This document shows positions 31,592 to 43,203 of a stretch of 64,000 bases of DNA, one piece after another. The notes beneath the pieces were generated by a model. It searched no databases and was not told the DNA's origin. It saw only the letters and a list, made by a program, of their open reading frames with translations. The stretch comes from Nageia nagi. Its lineage: Eukaryota > Pinophyta. The translations under genes and the position numbers were made by a program. Position 1 is the stretch's first letter. Each line of letters opens with the position of its first letter. The stretch is taken from the NCBI GenBank assembly GCA_050084985.1, contig JBITNC010000001.1, forward strand, positions 21,080,001 to 21,144,000, in the 5' to 3' direction.

Positions 31592-32026
31592 ATGGGTGAT
31601 TTTAGTTTGCAAGAGATTTATTCATACTCTAAAAATAATATCAAATCATTAGGGTATATTATATTATATTATTTTGGTAATTATGCATATTTTAAATATC
31701 GTCAAGAAGATTTTGTGTCTCACAATTCAATACAAGTTCAATATATTCTTATCTTAAAACATGTTATGGATATTCATTTTCTTATTCAAATATTTGAAAG
31801 TAGTGGAAAAGAAAAACAACAAGATATAACTTGCCCATTCACTCCTATACCGAAGATTCCCATAATGTTTAAAGTAGAAATAAAGTTTGTTACAATTTAC
31901 TTTTTGTGGGTTTTCATGTATGTATATGATTTTGGAGGCCATGAGCCATTTGAAAAAAATGAACTCCAATTACCATGTAAGATAGGGAAGTATGTATTTG
32001 GTTATTTAGCTCAACTTGTAAGATAG
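31592..32026 (+). pseudogene. Second B3 domain fragment
   Basis: A 144-codon open stretch beginning MGDFSLQEIYSYSKNNIKSL. It continues with FGNYAYFKYRQEDFVSHNSI and QVQYILILKHVMDIHFLIQI, then FESSGKEK, matching the second half of a B3 domain (GN-AYF--GW-DFV--NSI-VGD-L-LKHVG--HF-V-IFESSGKE). The Trp of GWQDF and the Gly of VGD are replaced. Residues after about 75 do not resemble B3. It is similar to 30366-30575 and longer, so the two are decayed tandem paralogues. It could be a short expressed ORF, but flanking gene structure is absent. Confidence 0.7.
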
Positions 32027-33989
32027 CTTTTCCTTTATTCATCTCACAATCAACATCTTAGAAAAAATTATTTGAGATTTTTCTTTTTATCTTCTCTCTA
32101 TTTAGTTGGATTGGATTGCAGTACATTTCTAATTACTTCATTTAGATATGGTTTCCTCATAAAAGAGAAAAAGTGTTTTTAGTGTATCAAAGGAGAAAAA
32201 GGTATGTGGACTTCATAGCAAGCATTTATTCTTATTCCAAGTCTTACCTAAGGTTTTTTGGACATTTTCCCATCCTCTCTTTGAATTGTTCCATGGGCTA
32301 TAACTTGTACATGCATAACTAATAAAATAGTTCATTAGATTAATTTACAAATAGAGAATCTAAGAAAAACTAAAATATTTAAAAAATAATGGAATTGAGT
32401 AGACCTTGATTGTTACCTTTAAATTTTTTCTTCTTATAATTTGAATTATAATTGAGATTTGCATTTGGATCAATAATCACCTTATGTATTTCTTGAAATT
32501 TTTGAGTTCACTCCTTTAGGAGTTACTTAGCCGCTGCAACTTCTTTATAGGGCCAAACAAATGAGTATGATGTATGTGATCAAAATACAAGATTCCAAGA
32601 GCATTCTTTGTATATGGAAAATACAAAAGTCATTTTTACCAAAAGGATTTTAAAAAATACTTTTATTAAGGTAAAATTATATTGGCCCAACAATTAACGG
32701 TATGATCCTAGAATAATAAATTTTAAAAAGTGGTTTTTATAAGTGTCTATAAAAATTTAATTTCTATCATATGGGTATTGGCATAAATTACATATTTAAA
32801 AACTATACTTTGAGCACTACATTTTATTTGAAGTGATATTTTTAAGATTTCATCTCTAAGTTCTTCAAATTTTGAGATCAATTGTGACCAAATTGAAAAA
32901 TCAAAGAAAAAGAGTCCACTTTTGGCCATAAAGTGGACCCATCTTCTTGTACACACCCATCTATGTGCATATGATATGTGATAATGCTATGCTAAATTCT
33001 TGATAATGCTACAAATATTAACAAATATTGAGAAGATAACAATGATATTCCAAGATTTATGATAAAAATAATCTATGATGTTGTAATGGTCCATATATAC
33101 TTCAACACCCAAAAAGATGCTAAGAAACTGATCCATTCATAAATGATGCAAGATAAATAACACCCATAATGATTTAATCTATGATAATTCTAAATGAATG
33201 TAAAGGTTACTCTCAATTATACTAAAATATTGGCAAACAATTATATATGTTAAAACCCTAAGGTATGAGATAATATTAAACCTTAATTTTGTAAAAAAAT
33301 GATCTATATGATAAGATAGTAAAAATAACAATGCCCACAATGATAATTAATTATGGATATGCTAAGAAATAATAAATAATGATATGGGTATATATAATTA
33401 AGATAAACCCTAATATAACCCTAATGGCCTAATATGATAATTAGTTGAAAATATGCAACTATATGGAAAATAGTGCATATATAAGTAAATACATAATAAT
33501 ACAAGGATATATGCACTTTAGCTACGCTCCAAAACCTATAAAAAAACTGATACAAGTATGATCCAAGCATACAATGTGATGAACCACAAGTAATATACTT
33601 CAATCAAAAACAAAAAGGGTAAAGTAAGAAAATTGGTAGAAGCTCATGCCATGGTGGGTTTCTTGTAAAACCCTAATTGATGTTGATGAAGTGCTAAAAA
33701 TGATTGTAATCCTCTAATAAGTGCTCTTCAAATGATTTTCAAGCTCAATATAGAAGAGTACTATAAGTCAAAAATGAAGAAAAATCCATTTTTTTAGAAT
33801 TTATTTTTGATTGTCTAGATGACTAGCTATTTGCCTAAATGACTACAAAATGAGATCATCTGAATGATAAACCAATCATTAAAATTACTATGATATTTTA
33901 TGATTTTGATCATATTTTTCTAAATTCTTATTTCTATGCTAAAATGGTTATATTTTTTTAAGATATGTAATTTTAGGGTATCTATAGTT
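32027..33989. other. No recognisable gene
   Basis: AT-rich sequence with only short low-complexity frames. At 32911-32940 an imperfect hairpin (AGTCCACTTTTGGCCATAAAGTGGACC) is visible, a type often left by decayed LTRs. No element boundary was found. Confidence 0.4.
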
Positions 33990-35440
33990 AACCCTTTTTT
34001 AGCTAAGTTTTACAAGCATACAAGGCTTAGCACAAAAACCAAAGTCAAATTATTATGTTGATTATTTATGATGATGTAATTTAATTTTGATAATGATAAA
34101 TGTTATATGATAATGATTAAGAATGATTTTTTGATAAATATGGTTTATAAATGTAGGTATGTAAATCTACTAATTTTTAGGAGATAAGTGTGAAATTCTC
34201 TCATAGATTTGATCAATGCTAAATGACCCAATCTATTGAAATATGTGATTATGTTTGGTATATGTTATATTTAAGATCAATGATGCAATATTGATAATGT
34301 TAATTTTATACCATGGGAAATAAATCTAAATAATGATAAAGATAAATTGTGCTCATGTTAAATGGAAATAAAATAAAAAAACCATGGTAATGATAATGAT
34401 AAACTTTGCCCCATGTTAAATGGAAAGAAAAAGGATCATGCTCAAATAATATCTTTTCTCCAAGTAATCAAAAACAAAGATAAATATGATCATGATATAA
34501 TCATAAGAATATAATGATAACTTTGCTTCAAGTAATGAAAAGAAAAAGGATATATGCTCAAAGATAATGCTAAAGATAATGATTTATGATATGTTGATAG
34601 TATGCTAGGATGTGATGGTATTGACATTTATTTGAGATAATTAATATCTCATGTCCCAAACTGTGGTGTGATATGTGAACAATGTGAAGTAAAAAAAATA
34701 TTCATTGTTCATTAATAAGTGATCTTGATCATGATAAAGATATACACTCCAAGATTATGATATGATATTGATGCTACAAGATCTTGGTTGATATGCTAAA
34801 AATTGCTTGCTTGACTTTTATTTGCTCAAAGATATTATAAATGAAATTATTTTATTTTCATCAATATACATGCTTTTTATCTTTGATAATGATTATCATG
34901 ATATGGATCAAAGTGTGAGAAAATATATTTATATATCTCAAAGTTATTTTCACTTATTCCACAAGACTATGTTACCATCAAAAACCATGATAGTAAAAAA
35001 TATATGATTGTCATCAAAAGAATGATTTTATTTTAACCCAATAATATGATTATGATCCAAAGTGTTATATCCTTATGGGAATGATGATCATGGATAGTGA
35101 TAATAACAATGAGTTAAATTGATATTAAAATATATGCCTATGATAATTTGATTTTATTGCTAAGATGTAAGGCACTCTTGATGACAATATACAAAGATAA
35201 TGATGTTGTTCAAAAATATTTTATAAGCATGATTTTGATATTTTGTTAATATTTTTGATATTTTGATATGATGATAAAGTGATATGTATAATGAAGACAT
35301 GATGTAATTCTCAAAATGGTATATGGAATGATAATGATGTTGTGACAAATATGTATTATACATGATATATTATGATGATATGTACAAGAGTGATATATTC
35401 AATGATAGATGATGATAAATGATGAAAAAGGTAGCTCATG
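33990..35440. repeat. TGATAA-rich low-complexity tract
   Basis: TGATAA, TGATAATG and ATGATGATAA motifs recur at irregular short spacing over about 1.4 kb, mostly on the plus strand. There is no fixed period, so it is not a tandem array in the strict sense. No gene is visible. Confidence 0.5.
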
Positions 35441-36383
35441 ATAAGTCTAGTATATGAGTGAATTTTTCCTACCTTGAAGTTTACATCAGTGGATAACTGT
35501 GCAAAAAAAGCATAGGTTGTAGTATTGAATCCTATGATTTCAATATGATTATGCTACATCTTGATGAAGAAATTCTCAAGTGATAGTGTTAAAATGTCAA
35601 GATATGTGGCAGCATTCATGATTGATATTCAATATTTTGATCTAAAAGAGAGATGATGGTGATAGATTCCACATACTTTATTACTTGTTTCTCATCCACA
35701 AGGAAAAATCCCACAACATTATGAAAATACTAGGATGTAACTTGCTCATGATAAGTTTATCCTAATTTGGTAGAAGCATCCACTTTATTTACATTATAAT
35801 TAGGAAAATGATTGTTAAATACTTCCAAATGTTGATTAGGTGGTGTATTAGACTTATTGTTGATATTTCTCCATTACCAATCTTGTGTTGGACCAAATTT
35901 TGTAATCACATACACCCATGATCTTGTTGATGTCATTGGGTTGTCTTTAATTTTAGGAAATGTTAAGAGATTTTCTTGTAACACCTTTTGTAAAATATAT
36001 GATAAAGGTTATTACAAGGGAGTAAAATTCCATCTTGGTATTCGTGGTAAATGTTATTGATAATTGATTTTTTCTTATTCTCTTATTATTTGTTTTTGTG
36101 TATCTTTTTGTTGTTGTATTGCTATGATTGGTTGTGCTTGATTGACATCATATGATACTTAATTATCACGTGGCTTTTGATAAATTTGATTATTTTCATT
36201 GTCACTATTGTTATGATTTTTATCATTATTTTTCTTATGTAATTTGATGTCACTTGATTGAATCTTAACCTCTTCAATGAGCTTTTTTAATGATAATTAT
36301 TCCTCAAATGATTTATGTTATATTTGTAAGATAAATGATATATGATTGTTACATTTTTTTCTAAATAATTTGATCAATTATTC
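35441..36383 (-). other. Probable decayed gypsy sequence, unassigned
   Basis: Lies directly downstream, in minus-strand sense, of a gypsy gag remnant, so it should hold the gag C-terminus or protease. Translation gives no motif I can defend. The plus-strand open frame 35857-36060 has no family similarity. Confidence 0.3.
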
Positions 36384-36830
36384 TTATGTAAAGGAATGCA
36401 TTAAATTGGTAATGATTTCTCTCCATCTTGACACATAATTATGGATCAGTTCATCATTGAATAGATTGACCAATTGTTCAAAATAATAAATGCTATGTTG
36501 GGCAACTTGTAATACCAATCCAAATTTTGGTACCCAGGTGTCATAGGAAATGCCCCAAGCATGAGAACATAATTTTATATGATATATCAAGAGTATTTAA
36601 ATTGTATCAAATATTCCCTTGGATCCTCTTTTACTTTGAATTTATTAATATGAGGTACCTCAAACTTATAAGAAAATTGCTTGATTAGAACCATGGAGTT
36701 GATAGGTTCATTAGAAATTAAATGATAAGATATCTTGTTCTTGCTTTGACCTTTGATTTTAAGTTCTATGTCTTGCAACCTCTTTAGAATATCATCATTA
36801 ATTATTAGAGGTTTTTCATTTACCACACTT
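36384..36830 (-). pseudogene. Gypsy gag remnant
   Basis: Two overlapping minus-strand frames. 36826-36587 ends with FEVPHINKFKVKEDPREYLI, matching the start of the plant gypsy gag core (F-VP-I--Y-G--DP--HL--F). 36590-36384 contains YYFEQLVNLFNDELIHNYVS and RWREII, matching SFEQL---F---F and RFREL. The segments are in correct order, joined by a frameshift near 36590. No RT or integrase was found with it, so most of the element is lost or unrecognisable. Confidence 0.65.
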
Positions 36831-38638
36831 TCTTTGTTTTTTCAAAAATTATTTTTTGCTTGATAATGTAGATGATAACCTTGTATATTTTTCCCCAATG
36901 GTTGATTCCATGTTTTATTAGGAACATATTAACTTTGTGAAATATAAGATTGAATTCATTGATGAGCCATTTTATTGATAAATCCTTAACTTTTGTTTTG
37001 GAATGATGGTTGATTGATATTTTGACTCAAAACTTATTGATATGATTTATGTTTCCTAATATAATAAGATGGGGCTTGTTGAAATGTTAAGGTTTTATTT
37101 TGATTAATATTGAAATTTGATTGGAAGATGAATCTTGATGTTTCAAACTTTATGGATTTATTTGATAAAATTTTCTTGTTTAAATTTGTTAGTTTGTTTG
37201 ATAGGAAGGATTATTTTATCCAACATAAAAAAATTATTTAATATTATTTGGAATCCTAAAAGGTCTAAGATTATGATGTACCCCTAGACTTTGTAAAATA
37301 ATTTGATATGGTATGATCAAAAGATTAGATTTCACAATAAGTGGATTTGGATGAAATAATAAAGATCAATTATTATCCTTGATTAATTATTATACTTGTG
37401 ATATTTTTTTATCAATATTTTGTTGAGGTATTGATGTGATTAGGGATGTTGTAATACCATTTTTTGCATTAGTTGAGATTGAAACTAACTTTTTGCAATA
37501 AGAATGTTGAATTAAATGTTGGTTATAGAAGAGTGGAGTGATTAGGAGATATAAATGAAGATAATATAAGTTATGAATTAATTAGATCCTTGAATGTACA
37601 ATGTTTCATAATATAATATGTTGAATCTTGAGAATCATGGTATTTAGAATCAATTTTATAGACTAAATTTTGTACATGTGATGATGATGGCAAAATTTGT
37701 TGTTGTTGAATTTGTTGATGTTAAAATTACTCAAAAAGCTATGCCAATTGATTTTGTACTAAAGGATTATTGAAATTAAGGCTTTAAGAGGATTGAAATT
37801 AAGGAATTTGTGGGATAACATCCTAACTTGATTATAACTCCCATCCATGAAATTAATAGTTGAAAAGACATGATTTTGATTGATAAAAATGGAGTTTAAC
37901 ACTTTATAGTAGTTGATTGGCCTGCATTAGAATAATTAGGACCCTATATTAGCCTCCAATACATTGATTGATATTTCAATGCCCATAACACCCCCTTAAT
38001 TTATCAACCTTCCCTTTGATTGATTGATCGATTGATCCCTACATAGAGTGTGGGAAATTTGAACTTAGCCATTGAATTAAAATCCATGCTCAACATTCAT
38101 ATTCTCATTCCTTTATATTTGTTTAATTTCATTAAATGATATTTGTAGTTACAATAACTATAAAATATTCTACACTCATTTTTTATCATCAAAATATCAT
38201 TGAAAAGTATATCTTATAACCCCTACACAGTGCCACTTATATGTCCTACATACTTAGGTAAAATCAATTTTGAAAAACTTTTGAATAGGATTAGGTGGAA
38301 CTTTAATGTTAAAAATAACCATTATATGATCTTATTTCCATGGTTAAGTGATTGTTCTCTACAATTATAGAAATCTCAACTTTAAACTCATCATACCCAT
38401 AGTTTTATCCTTTCATATCATAACCCATCATTTATATACTTTTACATATCATACCATAATACATTAACACCCCCATTATGTATCATAAGTTCATATGTTC
38501 ATTAAAAATTAAATGCATTTTAAAAAATAAAAGTCATGAATGCCATGTAAATATCATACATAATCTAGTCAATATATATAAGTATTACGAAAAATAAAAA
38601 TATTGAAAATAGAAATAACTCAAATAATGTCATACATA
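36831..38638. other. No recognisable gene
   Basis: AT-rich sequence upstream (minus-strand sense) of the gag remnant. It could include its N-terminus and leader. No LTR or primer site was identified. Confidence 0.35.
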
Positions 38639-38643
38639 ATCTA

Positions 38644-38855
38644 TGTTAGAATTTGTAATGTAATATTGTGTAAAATTTCTCTTTAATGTAAATTCACTTA
38701 ATGCTTAAAGTATCTTTAGGGATAAATATAGAAAGAGGAATAAATATAGAAACACCTTTAACCTTGCTCTTTGGTTAAAGGAAGGTTAAAGGGTGGGTTT
38801 ATTCTTATAAATAGAGAGGTACCCCTCCTCTCATTGTAATGAAATAATTATAAAG
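38644..38855 (+). repeat. Truncated copia-type LTR, plus orientation
   Basis: Begins TGTTAGAATTTGTAATG and matches, in inverted orientation, the first about 230 bp of the LTR at 38920-39370. It lacks an 18-21-bp piece that forms one arm of a hairpin in the other copy. A TATA-like TATAAATAG and the short palindrome around GGTACCCCTCC are present in both. Similarity stops abruptly at about 38855, where the sequence jumps into inverted leader sequence. Confidence 0.85.
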
Positions 38856-38901
38856 CAACTACACACATGCCAACCATTCCACTAAGGGATTATCTTGATA
38901 A

Positions 38902-38917
38902 CCTTGCTCTGATACCA
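38902..38917 (-). other. Primer-binding site, tRNA-iMet, perfect
   Basis: On the minus strand this reads TGGTATCAGAGCAAGG, the full copia consensus for initiator tRNA-Met priming, two bases after the end (TTCATCA) of the minus-strand LTR 39370-38920. About 47 bp of leader follow before the junction with the plus-orientation LTR fragment. Confidence 0.92.
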
Positions 38918-38919
38918 CA

Positions 38920-39370
38920 TGATGAAATTAACCCTTTCTAAATTAATCTCTAGTTTACCAAGATCTCAAGAAGGCACTTACAAAATCAACACAATAACAC
39001 AATAACTCAAGCTAATATCATAAATAACATAAGATATAAAATATTCCTCCCTCCTTGGGAGTACATCCACTAACTAAGATCTTCTTATTCTCAAGGACCT
39101 CTCTTACAAAATCTCTTCTCTCTCTAAACCCTAATCTTATCTTTACAATTATTTCATTACAATGAGAGGAGGGGTACCTCTCTATTTATAATAAGAAACC
39201 CACCCTTTAACCTCCCTTTAACCAAAGAGTAAGGTTAAAGGTGTTTCTATATTTATTACTCTTTCTATATTTATCCCTTAATGCTTTAAGGTATCTAAAG
39301 ATACTTTAAGCATTAAGTGAATTTAAATTAAAGAGAAATATTACACAATATCACATTACAAATTCTAACA
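38920..39370 (-). repeat. Copia-type LTR (451 bp), flanked by both PPT and PBS
   Basis: Minus-strand LTR from TGTTAGAA (39370) to TTCATCA (38920). It has a TATA box and a 17-bp imperfect inverted repeat near 39275-39315. Directly before its start is a polypurine tract (minus-strand TAATGGGGAG at 39371-39380), and directly after its end is the primer-binding site. An LTR with internal sequence on both sides is what a tandem element or a one-LTR circle would give. Confidence 0.88.
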
Positions 39371-39707
39371 CTCCCCATTAATGTAATATTGGGATAGAGC
39401 ATAGAGAAAGAAGAAAGAGAAAGTAAGAGAGTGTTTTCCTCCAAAGAGATACAAGTGGAGATGAGAACTTTTACATCATTGAGAAATAAGCAAGATCTTA
39501 GTTTGAGATGCACTACAATACCATTTTGATAAAATAGTTTACAATGCAATCATTAACCATAACTAGTTTCATTGTAAGTATAGTCGATTAATATTGAGTT
39601 GGCATGTAAGCCTTCATGAGCTTGTCCACCTAAAGTAAGTAACCTACATTCTCAAGATGAAACTTTCAAGCTATAAGAACCTCATAAATAAGATCAATTA
39701 GATGCAT
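39371..39707 (-). other. 3' internal region of the same copia-type element
   Basis: Begins with the polypurine tract and continues as non-coding sequence without recognisable pol. It is cut at 39707 by the LTR of the next element. A short, non-autonomous element is likely, but its full length cannot be seen. Confidence 0.5.
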
Positions 39708-40811
39708 TGTAATGTCCCCAAACTTGTAAAATGTCCACTTTCTCTCCTCTTGGAGTGTGACGTTCATGGCAAAGGAGGAGAAACCAAAAATAAATTAATA
39801 TAGGAGTATTTTATTAATATTTTGCATTTATTTTATAACCAAGGCTAAAGAGACCCTTGAGGCACTCACCCTTGGATTTTATTTAATTAATCTAGCTCAA
39901 TTATTTGTAATTAATGCAATATTAGTCTCTCATAATGGGACTTTGCATTTATGATCCATTGATCTTGTAATTTGGCATCTCTATGCAACCATTGTGGGAT
40001 GTTGGGCTTCCTAGGTCCCTAGATAATTTAATTTGTCATCCCAAGACACCAGAAGAGGGATGTTGCACTTTGGGTGATTCCAAGGTATGAGAGATCTTGT
40101 TATAAAAGGAGATGGGATGCATCATTTGGAGAAAGCTAGAAGATCATCAAGGTTTATCTCTTTCCAAGGGTTAGCAGCTAATGGAGTTATAGGTTTCTAG
40201 CTAGCTTAGTGGGAGAGCTCGAGCTAGTGTGGAGGAGTTCTTACCTAAGCTAGGATAGTAGCTCGAGCCAATGAGGTGGAGTTACTAGAGTAGCTCAAGC
40301 TAGTGAGGTGGAGTTACTAGAATAGTTCGAGCCAATGTGGTGGAACTATTTTGTCCCTGATCCAGATCTAGCTAATGGGGTAGATCTAGATCCAACAAGT
40401 GCAACCATATTCTAGATCTAGATCTAACCTACCAAATTAGTGTGAGGAGGAATGTCCTAGATCTAAACCAACTGAATTAGTGTGAGGAGTCTTGTCCAAC
40501 ATTAGGGAGAAGAGATTGAAGAACTTGCAGGGCCAGATCATCCAAATCTACTTTGTGAGGGCAAATGTCCCCCTTCTTAAGCATTTGGGTATTTTTCCTT
40601 GAGTATTATACTTATCCATTTGGGACATCCCAGCTCTTGAAGAATAAAATTCATTTCTAGCTCTATTTCTTGTTCAATTTGCATATTCAATTTGAATTGA
40701 GCTAGATAGAAAAATATAAAAATATATATAAATTCCTAAGTAGTGATATTTTAACTTTGGAATATTACACTTTAATAAAAATCATATTTTGTGAGTTTTG
40801 GGGATATTATA
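39708..40811 (+). repeat. Gypsy 5' LTR (about 1.1 kb)
   Basis: Starts TGTAATGTCCCCAAA and ends TTTGGGGATATTATA, an inverted repeat of about 15 bp at the two ends, next to a primer-binding site at 40813. It contains a TATA-like box (TTATAAAAGGAG, about 40100) and a 32-bp tandem array at 40216-40355. No complete second LTR was found on the far side of the palindrome. Confidence 0.85.
40216..40355 (+). repeat. 32-bp tandem array inside gypsy LTR
   Basis: Three units start at 40260, 40292 and 40324 with AGCTCGAGCCAATGAGGTGG-type sequence, preceded by a longer variant from 40216. Each contains GAGCT/CTCGAGC-like dyads. Confidence 0.88.
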
Positions 40812-40812
40812 G

Positions 40813-40826
40813 TGGTATCAAAGCCT
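40813..40826 (+). other. Primer-binding site, tRNA-iMet type
   Basis: TGGTATCAAAGCCT lies one base after the LTR. The consensus is TGGTATCAGAGCCT, so one G-to-A change is present. Initiator-Met priming occurs in several plant chromovirus-type gypsy lineages. Confidence 0.85.
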
Positions 40827-42115
40827 ATTTTCCTACTAGCCTATATTAGCTCATGCTATCCAAGATCCATAATTACTATGTGAGAGGAAGAAGTGATCCT
40901 AATTACTAATCAATCTTGGAGGAGAGAGACATAATAGATCTGGAGGGATCTGAAGAGTGGGAGGAAGCTAAACAAGGGAACATGGTCGATTCCAACATAG
41001 CCATCCTTGATGCATTAAGGAAGATGACAGAGCAATTGCAGATACTCACATCCCAAAGAGGGAACCAGACTCCATCACCTAGTTGGGAGAATATAAATGA
41101 CCAAGGAGAGAGCTCATCTAGGGCTAGATCTTATTACCAAAAGTTTGTACCTATTCCACCTAAGCCTCTTTTCAGAAAAGAGGAAGATCTAGAGGAGATC
41201 TATCGAAGACATTAGGAGAGGCTTGACCAATTATTTGATGAGTACATGGCCAAACCATTAGAGTACAAAAACATCATATCTTTTTAAGAATTTTGTGGAC
41301 AATTAGAAGGAGGACAAGGAGGATGCCCACCTATCTTTAAGGAGCCATTGTAGAAGATCCAATTAGAGAAATTTGATGGAGGTGCAAGGATCTCGGTAAG
41401 AGGATGGATTCACCAACTCCAAATGTACCTATCTTTCAATTCCATGGTAGAAGATGAGGCCATATGTTTTGCCACACTCTCCTTGAAGGGATGAGCCTAT
41501 GAGTGGTGGCACCATGGATTGAAAACATTAGGGCATGACTAGATCTTAACTTTTGATGAATTTTGCCAAAGGTTGCTGGAACATTTTGAAAAGAAGACTG
41601 AAGAAAGTTACTTCCATGAGCTCACCAAGATATAATAGAAAGGTACAATTGAAGAATATGTAGATGAGTTTATGAATGTTTCTATTATGGTTTTAGATCT
41701 ATCAGAAGCTAGAAGGATGGCTATGTTCATGGAGGGTTTGAATGAAAATATCAAAGCATCTATCAAAGCATTTGAGCCAAATGATCTTGATGAGGTAATC
41801 AGAAGGGCTATAGCACTTGAATCAACCAGTTTGATCTAAGGGAAGAGCAATCAAGGAAGGATGCAGCCACCCCATCAACAAATTATGCTAGCAAGTAAAA
41901 TAAATGGGAGCTAAGGAAGGCTCACATCTCCACCAAGGAGAAATGCATGGCTGTTGGAGTAGACATAGAGGGATTGGGAGATCTCACATTCTAAAATGAG
42001 AAGAAGGAAAATGTGCTTTATCTACAGAGGATCATGGGAGCTAGGCCATCACTGCAATGGGAAGGTGCAACTCAGTTATGTAGAGGTAGTGGAGATGGAG
42101 GAACTGATATCAGAG
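40813..42115 (+). pseudogene. Gypsy gag, forward arm of palindrome
   Basis: An acidic N-terminus (open stretch 40916-41215, upstream ATG not certain) is followed by the gag core with stops at about 41340-41830: LEKFDGGARISVRGWIHQLQ, LSFNSMVEDEAICFA, and W-HHGL. A zinc knuckle lies near 42005-42060 (CFIYRGSWELGHHCNGK, second Cys changed to Tyr). At about 42115 the sequence turns into the inverted copy of its own gag. Gag would package element RNA. Broken. Confidence 0.85.
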
Positions 42116-43203
42116 CCTCCCATTAATTTTACTTGTTGGCATAATTTGTTGCTAGGGTGGATGTATCCTTCCTTAATTACTCTTCCCTTAGATCAAACTA
42201 GTTGATTTGAGTGCTACAGCCCTTCTGATTGCCTCATCAAGATCATTTGGCTCAAATGCTTTGATAGATTCTCTAATATTTTCATTCAAACCCTCCATGA
42301 ACATAGCCATCCTTCTAGCTTTTGACAGATCTAAAACCATAATAGAAACATTCATAAACTCATCTACATATTCTTCAATTGTACCTTCCTATTGGATCTT
42401 GGTGAGCTCATGGAAGTAACTTTCTTCAGTATTCTTTTCAAAATGTTCTAGCAACCTTTGGAAAAATTCATGAAAAGTTGAGATCTAGTCATGCCCTAAT
42501 GTTTTCAATCCATGGTGCCACCACTCATAGGCTTGTCCCTTTAGGGAGAGTATGGCAAAACATATGGCCTCATCTTCTGCCATGGAATTGAAAGATAGGT
42601 ACATTTGGAGTTGATGAATCCATCCTCTTATCAAGATCCCTGCACCTCCATCAAATTTCTCCAATTGGATCTTTTGCAATGGTTCCTTAAAGATAGGTGG
42701 GCATCCTACTTGTCCTCCCTCCAATTGTCCATGAAATTCTTGGAAAGATATGATGTTTATGTAATCTAGTAGTTTGGCCATGTACTCATCAAAATATTGG
42801 TCAAGCCTCTCCCGATGTCTTCGATAGATCTCCTTTAGATCTTCCTCTTTTTTGAAAAGAGGCTTAGGTGGAATAGGTACATACTTTTAGTAATGAGATC
42901 TATCCCTAGATGAGCTTTCTCCTTGGCCATTTCTATTCTCCTAGCTAGGTGGTAGAGTCTAGTTCCCTCTTTGGGATGTGAGTATCTGCAATTGCTCTAT
43001 CATCTTCCTTAATGCATCCAAGATGGCTATGTTGGAATCAGCCATGTTCCCTTATCTAGCTTCCTCCCACTCTTCATATCCCTCCAGAACATCTCTCCTC
43101 CAAGCTCAACTAGTAATCAAGATCACTTCTTCCTCTCAAGTAGTAATTATGGATCTTGGGTGGCATGAGCTAATACAAGTTGGTAGGAAAATAGGCTCTG
43201 ATC
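42116..43203 (-). pseudogene. Gypsy gag, inverted arm of palindrome
   Basis: A minus-strand copy of 40813-41918, running from the primer-binding site (43203, minus-strand reading ATCAGAGCC) to a position inside gag. The open stretch 42781-42485 contains IQLEKFDGGAGILIRGWIHQ and FAILSLKGQAYEWWHHGLKT, better preserved than the forward arm. The two arms differ by scattered substitutions. The similarity ends at the primer site: no LTR follows on the minus-strand upstream side. Confidence 0.88.

Noticed and set aside
36587-36826. Independent small protein of 79 residues
   Set aside because: Its end matches the start of the gypsy gag core and the next frame continues the same domain, so it is a gag fragment.
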